Shown piece by piece: positions 51,467 through 55,639 of a DNA stretch of 55,639 nucleotides. How positions within the stretch are numbered: position 1 is the stretch's first letter; the number at the start of each line of letters is the position of its first letter. The notes under the pieces were generated by a model that was not told the origin of the DNA, did no database searches, and worked only from the letters and a program-made list of their open reading frames with translations. The position numbers and the translations under genes are program-made. Source of the stretch: Candidatus Gastranaerophilales bacterium (GTDB taxonomy: Bacteria; Cyanobacteriota; Vampirovibrionia; Gastranaerophilales; Gastranaerophilaceae); the NCBI GenBank assembly GCA_944325815.1, contig CALVBV010000002.1, forward strand, positions 1 through 55,639, in the 5' to 3' direction.

Positions 51467-51694
51467 ATGTTTGTACCAAAAATTCAGAGTAAAACAACTG
51501 CATTTATGCCTATGATGGACAAATCAGCCGTCAAAGTATCTGATGCAGCAAAAAAACTTAGTGAAGTAAAGTTTGATATACTTCCCAAAAGGGCAGTAAG
51601 CGACCCTCAGAAAGATTCTTTTGTAAGAAAATGTGCTTACGGCGACAATCCTGATGGTGAATGCTTTAGTGCATACGGCGGATTTGTCTGCTAA
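51467..51694 (+). CDS. Candidate RiPP precursor peptide
   Basis: A 75-aa peptide. The N-terminal ~50 residues form a charged leader (MFVPKIQSKTTAFMPMMDKS, then KVSDAAKKLSEVKFDILPKR). The C-terminal core has three Cys (56, 66, 75; spacing C-x9-C-x8-C, the last being the terminal residue) among Gly, Asp, Tyr and Phe. AYG occurs twice (57-59, 69-71). It has an excellent ribosome site and its own promoter. Its TAA overlaps the next gene's ATG (TAATG). The maturase and recognition gene next door make a precursor role likely. The exact leader-core cut and the modified residues are unknown; Lys-Arg (41-42) and Arg-Lys (54-55) are possible sites. Confidence 0.78.
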   Translation: MFVPKIQSKTTAFMPMMDKSAVKVSDAAKKLSEVKFDILPKRAVSDPQKDSFVRKCAYGDNPDGECFSAYGGFVC

Positions 51695-51966
51695 TGAAAC
51701 TCAAGCTTGCAAAGTATACATTAAAGAAATACGAGCCCAAATTGGGTTTGTATTTCTTTTATAATGCAAAAAATAAATCCTTTTGGAATTGTGATTACCC
51801 GACAGGCTCTGTGATAAGCACACTTGACGGAACTATAAACACCGATGAAGTCATCAGAATTATTGCATCTAACAATCCCGGCTTTTCAAAAGCAGAATTT
51901 GAAGAAGTATTTACGGAAATTTTCAACTTTCTTCTAAAGGAGGAGTTTCTTGTCTGTGCTGATTGA
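51694..51966 (+). CDS. PqqD-like RiPP recognition element protein
   Basis: A 90-aa protein of PqqD type. The pattern TGSVISTLDGTINTDEVIRI, followed by FEEVFTEIFNFLLKEEFL, matches the winged-helix PqqD/RRE domain, which binds leader peptides and presents them to the maturase. It stands free rather than fused to the radical SAM enzyme. It starts in the precursor stop codon (TAATG) and overlaps the maturase start by 17 nt. Confidence 0.8.
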   Translation: MKLKLAKYTLKKYEPKLGLYFFYNAKNKSFWNCDYPTGSVISTLDGTINTDEVIRIIASNNPGFSKAEFEEVFTEIFNFLLKEEFLVCAD

Positions 51967-53170
51967 TAAAGAGTATGAAGAAGCAATAAGATTCTATCTT
52001 GATAAGGTCTTAACCTCTCCGGATGATTTGAATGAAGCCGGTGAAGACAGACTGGATTTGAATGTCGTTAAACCTTTTACAAAATATATAACCGAAAAAT
52101 CACCGGATAAATTTTTATTCTCAACCCCGATGTTTGCCTGGTGGAATTTAACTTCTGCCTGTAATCTAAGGTGTGTACACTGCCTATATAATGAAACAGA
52201 ATACACCGCCTCAAACGATTTAACCGCAGAGGAAGCTATGAGGGTTGCAGATGAACTCATAAACGATATGGGTATTGTCGAAGTCTTACTAAGCGGCGGC
52301 GAGATTTTCCTCAGAAAAGATTTGCTAAATATTGTCAAAAAATTTAAAGATAACAATGTCGCTGTTAAACTAATGACCAACGCCCTTTTAATTCAGAATA
52401 AAGATATTGAAACGCTGTCAGAACTGTTTAATCCGTATACGGACGTTGTGCAAATCAGCCTTGACGGATCAACGGAAAAGACTTTTAAATCAATCCGCGG
52501 GACTGATAATTTTGAAAAACTAACTGCAAATATTAAAAAGCTTACCTCAAAAGGTATAAGAGTAACTGCCGTATGCACGGTAAATAAACTTAATATAAAT
52601 GAGGTTATTGAAACATATAAACTCGCCGAGAAACTCGGTGTTACTGATTTTTCCGCAGGGAAAACCGTCTGCTACAATGAAAGCCATAAAAAACTCATTG
52701 TGCCGGATCGGGAACTTATGATTCTGGCATCAAAACTCTTGAAAGAAAAATCTTCAACATATCTTAAGCTTGCATTGTTTCAGCCCGTAGAATTATTGAA
52801 TATACCGGAAGTTGAGGAAATTATGAAGGAGGAGAAATACCAAAAAATTATCCGAAAATATACCATAGACCCTCCTCGTTCCTGCAATCTTCATGACAGA
52901 TTGTGTGTATTCTCTGACGGCAATGTATCTATGTGCCTCCACACTGACTGTAAAAACACCCTGCTCGGAAATGTCCACGAAAATTCTCTTACAGAGATTT
53001 GGCAGAGAAGAGAAAAGAATCTTTTTTTTCAGCCCAGACTGACGGAAAACATGCCCTGCAAAGCATGCAAATATAACAAAATCTGCAACAGCGGATGCAT
53101 GGCAAAAGCTTATAGCAAATTCGGCACAATAAATATGCCAGAGCTTGAATGTAAACATTTTCCCCAATAG
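51950..53170 (+). CDS. Radical SAM/SPASM RiPP maturase
   Basis: A 406-aa protein starting at TTG with AAAGGAGGAG upstream. The radical SAM cluster is CNLRCVHC (C71, C75, C78), followed by LLSGGEIFLRKDL, the SAM-binding GGE motif. The SPASM region has a full Cys set: C312, C319, C329, C334 and CKACKYNKICNSGC (C370-C383) plus C401, enough for two auxiliary [4Fe-4S] clusters. Such enzymes make thioether or C-C/C-O crosslinks in peptides. The 17-nt overlap and operon position pair it with the PqqD-like protein and the precursor. The chemistry cannot be told from the sequence alone. Confidence 0.88.
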   Translation: MSVLIDKEYEEAIRFYLDKVLTSPDDLNEAGEDRLDLNVVKPFTKYITEKSPDKFLFSTPMFAWWNLTSACNLRCVHCLYNETEYTASNDLTAEEAMRVADELINDMGIVEVLLSGGEIFLRKDLLNIVKKFKDNNVAVKLMTNALLIQNKDIETLSELFNPYTDVVQISLDGSTEKTFKSIRGTDNFEKLTANIKKLTSKGIRVTAVCTVNKLNINEVIETYKLAEKLGVTDFSAGKTVCYNESHKKLIVPDRELMILASKLLKEKSSTYLKLALFQPVELLNIPEVEEIMKEEKYQKIIRKYTIDPPRSCNLHDRLCVFSDGNVSMCLHTDCKNTLLGNVHENSLTEIWQRREKNLFFQPRLTENMPCKACKYNKICNSGCMAKAYSKFGTINMPELECKHFPQ

Positions 53171-53224
53171 AATTATTGCTTATTTACTTTGCTTACGCTA
53201 TCCTTATTATGTGAGGAGAAAGCA

Positions 53225-54472
53225 ATGACTGTTATAGAAAAAATTAATGAAATTAATGAAGTTGTTAAAGAAATTTTTGATTTTACACAAACTAACGAAA
53301 CAATAAAAGCGGATTTTGATGAATATCTGGCTACAATAGGCGGAAGAAATATTCCGCTCAATCAAATGGAAAAAATATTCTTGCCGTACATCTTTGAAAG
53401 GCGGATTAATGATAAATCTATTCTTGAGATGTTTGCAGAAGAGGCAAAAAATAAAAAAATTGCAGAAAGTTTTCTAAATTCACTATCTTCGGTCTTTGAA
53501 ATTAAAAAAATTCTGAAAAACGGATTTGAACTCTATAATTTGATTAATGAAAAAATTTACAAAGTGCTTTCTCTCACTAAAATGACAAATTTCAGAGGAG
53601 TGTATGCAGGACAGTATATAGTTGCAAGAATATTTGAACTTGACGGAGAATACTATGTGATAGAAATTACAAATGTACTTTCACATTCCCAAAAAGAAGA
53701 AGCTTACCGCTACGCAGTAATGAAGCTTGTACAGACTCCGCGCCTTTTATACCTTGACAATCCGGAAAAAGAAGAAGAAATTAAAACCACAATTGCCGAT
53801 ATGTATAAAAAATTTACGAAGGCTTTTGATAAAGACATAATTCTCACCACTAATAAACACGCAGATGATATAATCGGGGCATTTAACGAGGGTGAAGAGA
53901 TAGATTTGTCAGACAAAGGGTGTGATATTCAAAATTATAAATTTTTCCACGTAAAAGAACTTGATAATAATTATTCAAACTTTTTGGAAAATTCAATGGG
54001 CGGATTTTCTTCGCACAACGAAACTTATGATGTTGCAGTAATTTTTGACGAGAAAAACGGTCTGTATGCAATACCTTTTTACGAAACTTTCTGCAAAATA
54101 TTTGAAGATAAAAACGCTGTTGAAAATGCAAAAGCTTGTGTAGAATATTTTCTCACAAACTCATCTATTCCAAACACGATTCTTGAGCGAGTTTCCACTC
54201 AGTATCCGAATTTTATGGAAGTCATCAATGAGATTATGGGTACTAATTATACATTTGATGAGCTGATTAAGACTTATAAATCAGAATACATAAAAGACAA
54301 GATATATTCTTCCGCAACAGTATTGTTCTGTTCAAACGCGTTTTCACAGATTTTTGACTACATATCAGCACCAAAACCGCAGGCCCCGGTTGTTACACAA
54401 AAAGTAGGCAGAAATGACCCCTGCCCTTGCGGAAGCGGTAAAAAGTTCAAAAACTGCTGCGGAAAGGCGTAG
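53225..54472 (+). CDS. SEC-C motif protein next to the RiPP genes
   Basis: A 415-aa protein. The ATG at 53225 has AGGAG 6 nt upstream. The N-terminal ~380 residues are mixed helix/strand and not recognised. The C-terminus is the SEC-C zinc motif: [19 protein letters not shown] (C-x-C ... C-C), also found at the end of SecA and many stand-alone proteins. It follows the maturase by 54 bp without a terminator between, so it may be co-transcribed. It may belong to the peptide system or be a neighbour. Its last codons lie in the first copy of the 54467 repeat. Confidence 0.75.
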   Translation: MTVIEKINEINEVVKEIFDFTQTNETIKADFDEYLATIGGRNIPLNQMEKIFLPYIFERRINDKSILEMFAEEAKNKKIAESFLNSLSSVFEIKKILKNGFELYNLINEKIYKVLSLTKMTNFRGVYAGQYIVARIFELDGEYYVIEITNVLSHSQKEEAYRYAVMKLVQTPRLLYLDNPEKEEEIKTTIADMYKKFTKAFDKDIILTTNKHADDIIGAFNEGEEIDLSDKGCDIQNYKFFHVKELDNNYSNFLENSMGGFSSHNETYDVAVIFDEKNGLYAIPFYETFCKIFEDKNAVENAKACVEYFLTNSSIPNTILERVSTQYPNFMEVINEIMGTNYTFDELIKTYKSEYIKDKIYSSATVLFCSNAFSQIFDYISAPKPQAPVVTQKVGRNDPCPCGSGKKFKNCCGKA

Positions 54473-54920
54473 CCCGGAATGAAGTCCGAATTTGGCGCCG
54501 ATGAGGCGGCAAACTGAGGACGAAATTCTACGATACCGCCGTAGCAATCTCTGATTGCACAGGCGGAGAAGGGGTAAAGGGATAAAGGGGTAAATGTAAG
54601 TGGACGGCTTTTAGGTTTAAAAACAAGCTTAGCGTAAACTCCTCAAGCCGCCTTTTGGTATTATTACAAGATTAGCGTTTATGCGTAGCCCGGAATGAAG
54701 TCCGAATTTGGCGCCGATGAAGCGGCAAACTGAGGACGAAATTCTACGATACCGCCGTAGCAATCTCTGATTGCACAGGCGGAGAAGGGGGAAAGGCGGA
54801 GAAGGGGGAAAGGGGGAAAGGGGGAAAGGGGGAAAGGGGGAAAATATAAGGGGACGGCTTTTCGATTCAAATACAAGCTTAGCGTAAACTCCTCAAGCCG
54901 CCTTTTGGTATTATTACAAG
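54467..54920 (+). repeat. Tandem duplicated ~204/238-bp intergenic element with minisatellite
   Basis: Two copies start at GCGTAGCCCGGAATGAAG (54467 and 54683) and end at TTTTGGTATTATTACAAG (54670 and 54920). The second has an expanded array of GGGGGAAA units (54786-54843) where the first has GGGGTAAAGG. The first begins over the TAG stop of the SEC-C gene. A 12-mer GGGGTAAATGTA (54587-54598) is identical to the start of the 18616 repeat. No gene is seen inside. Confidence 0.9.
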
Positions 54921-54975
54921 GTAAAAGTAGGGTGCAGTTACTACTGCACCAGTCTAACCCCTCTCCCCTTGTGGT

Positions 54976-55233
54976 CACTGCTGTCCAAGATAAATTATTT
55001 TGTCATGCTGAACTTGGTTCAGCATCTTACCAACTTGGCGTTATACTTGTTTTCTGGTAAGATCCCGAAAGGGGCAAATGAAGTTCGGAAGATTGATAAA
55101 AATCTATTCCGCTTGGCGTAAAAAGTTCGGGATGACATTTTTGTTTATAGTCTCTTCCATATTTCCTTTAGCCACAATACATAGCTTCACTCTTTTTCTA
55201 GATTTTTATACAAAATTATTTTGGACAGCAGTG
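54976..55233. mobile_element. MITE-like element with inverted ends
   Basis: A 258-bp segment. The left end CACTGCTGTCCAAGATAA and the right end (complement CACTGCTGTCCAAAATAA) are matched inverted repeats extending about 23 bp with small gaps. Inside is TCATGCTGAACTTGGTTCAG and palindromic AT-rich sequence with no ORF. It separates CTCTCCCCTT from AGGGAAGGGG. Such arms also form one hairpin near 36971, so it may have inserted into that repeat type. No target duplication was identified. Confidence 0.65.
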
Positions 55234-55257
55234 CTCATTTAGGGAAGGGGGCTTTTT

Positions 55258-55580
55258 AGTTGTTGAACAGTAGTTATAAATTCTTGGTCACTTGCTCACC
55301 TAATCACTTAATCACTTCATTAACGAACTCTTCACCCTTCACGCCTCACGCTTCACTCATTACTTGAATAGTTGAAAAGTAGTTATAAATTCTTAATCAC
55401 TTAGTCACCTAGTCACTTAATCACTTTATAAACGAACTCTTCACTCTTCACTCTTCACGCCTCACGCTTCACTCATTACTTGAATAGTTGAACAGTAGTT
55501 ATATATTTCTTAATCACTTAGTCACCTAGTCACTTAATCACTTCATTAACGAACTCTTCACCCTTCACGCCTCACCCATT
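55258..55580 (+). repeat. Three tandem ~115-bp intergenic repeat units
   Basis: Units start near 55258, 55370 and 55486. Each reads AGTTG..ACAGTAGTTATA, then TCACTTAGTCACC-type steps (TCAC units), then TTCACCCTTCACGCCTCACG. The third is cut off by GCCGGCTAGAAGG near 55590. The short TCAC and TTCAC units themselves repeat, so this is a repeat within a repeat. Related copies are at 19758-19793 and 36837-36870. Nothing gene-like lies in 54921-55639. Confidence 0.85.
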
Positions 55581-55639
55581 CACCAAGCCGGCTAGAAGGC
55601 CGAGAACTGTTTCTGCACGCAGGTTCCGTGATGAAGCCA

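Noticed and set aside
55590-55639. End of a gene on the minus strand
   Set aside because: A 15-codon open stretch reaches the window edge with a stop at about 55593, but it is too short to support a coding call.
1-55639. tRNA or rRNA genes
   Set aside because: No cloverleaf-like or rRNA-like sequence was recognised in any intergenic region on either strand.

Overview
The window reads as a chromosome segment of an AT-rich, Gram-negative-type bacterium, most likely a non-photosynthetic gut cyanobacteriote of the Gastranaerophilales (Vampirovibrionia, formerly Melainabacteria). This is inferred from several features: an lptC-lptA outer-membrane operon, flagellar motor and switch genes, HEAT and TPR proteins, paired filamentous-haemagglutinin-like proteins, a cyanobacterial-style long YidC, and lineage-style hypothetical proteins starting MxVQ...PVNxQ. 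No rRNA or tRNA gene was seen, so the placement rests on protein character only.

Layout. 1-11.7 kb is housekeeping: topA (cut by the window edge), dprA, a kinase-like protein, a small XRE regulator, a NeuA-like cytidylyltransferase, TPR-lptA-lptC, a large GH13-like glycosidase, a papain-like candidate, and rpsB-tsf. 11.8-27.9 kb is a compact podovirus-like virion module, transcribed leftward: portal, scaffold, capsid, head protein, lysozyme, adaptor, P22 gp10-like stabiliser, ejection-type protein, fibres, DUF1353 and large terminase. No integrase, replication or late-regulation gene is visible. Two islands interrupt it (18.2-19.9 kb and 25.6-27.15 kb). Each holds an XRE regulator plus small genes, and each has a copy of an unusual G-rich element that starts right after the TAG stop of a small gene.

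28-38.4 kb is chromosomal again: a zinc alcohol dehydrogenase, a HEAT protein, a sensor kinase, fliL-fliM-fliN, yidC, queA and serS. 38.4-46.4 kb is a cell-surface zone: a small secreted Cys protein, a class A beta-lactamase-fold hydrolase, two FHA-like proteins, a type IV pilin-like protein and an ATP-grasp enzyme. 46.4-50 kb is an operon of a TPR protein, a diguanylate cyclase, tsaE and tsaB, followed by a lineage-specific protein on the other strand.

The most notable locus is 51.4-54.5 kb. It looks like a ribosomally made, post-translationally modified peptide (RiPP) system: a consensus-like promoter, a 75-aa Cys-containing precursor, a PqqD-like recognition protein and a radical SAM/SPASM maturase in one translationally coupled operon, followed by a SEC-C protein. 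The last 1.1 kb has no supportable gene. It is built from a duplicated ~200-bp unit, a 258-bp MITE-like element with inverted ends, and a tandem ~115-bp repeat. Related palindromic intergenic repeats occur at 19.0, 19.7 and 36.8 kb.
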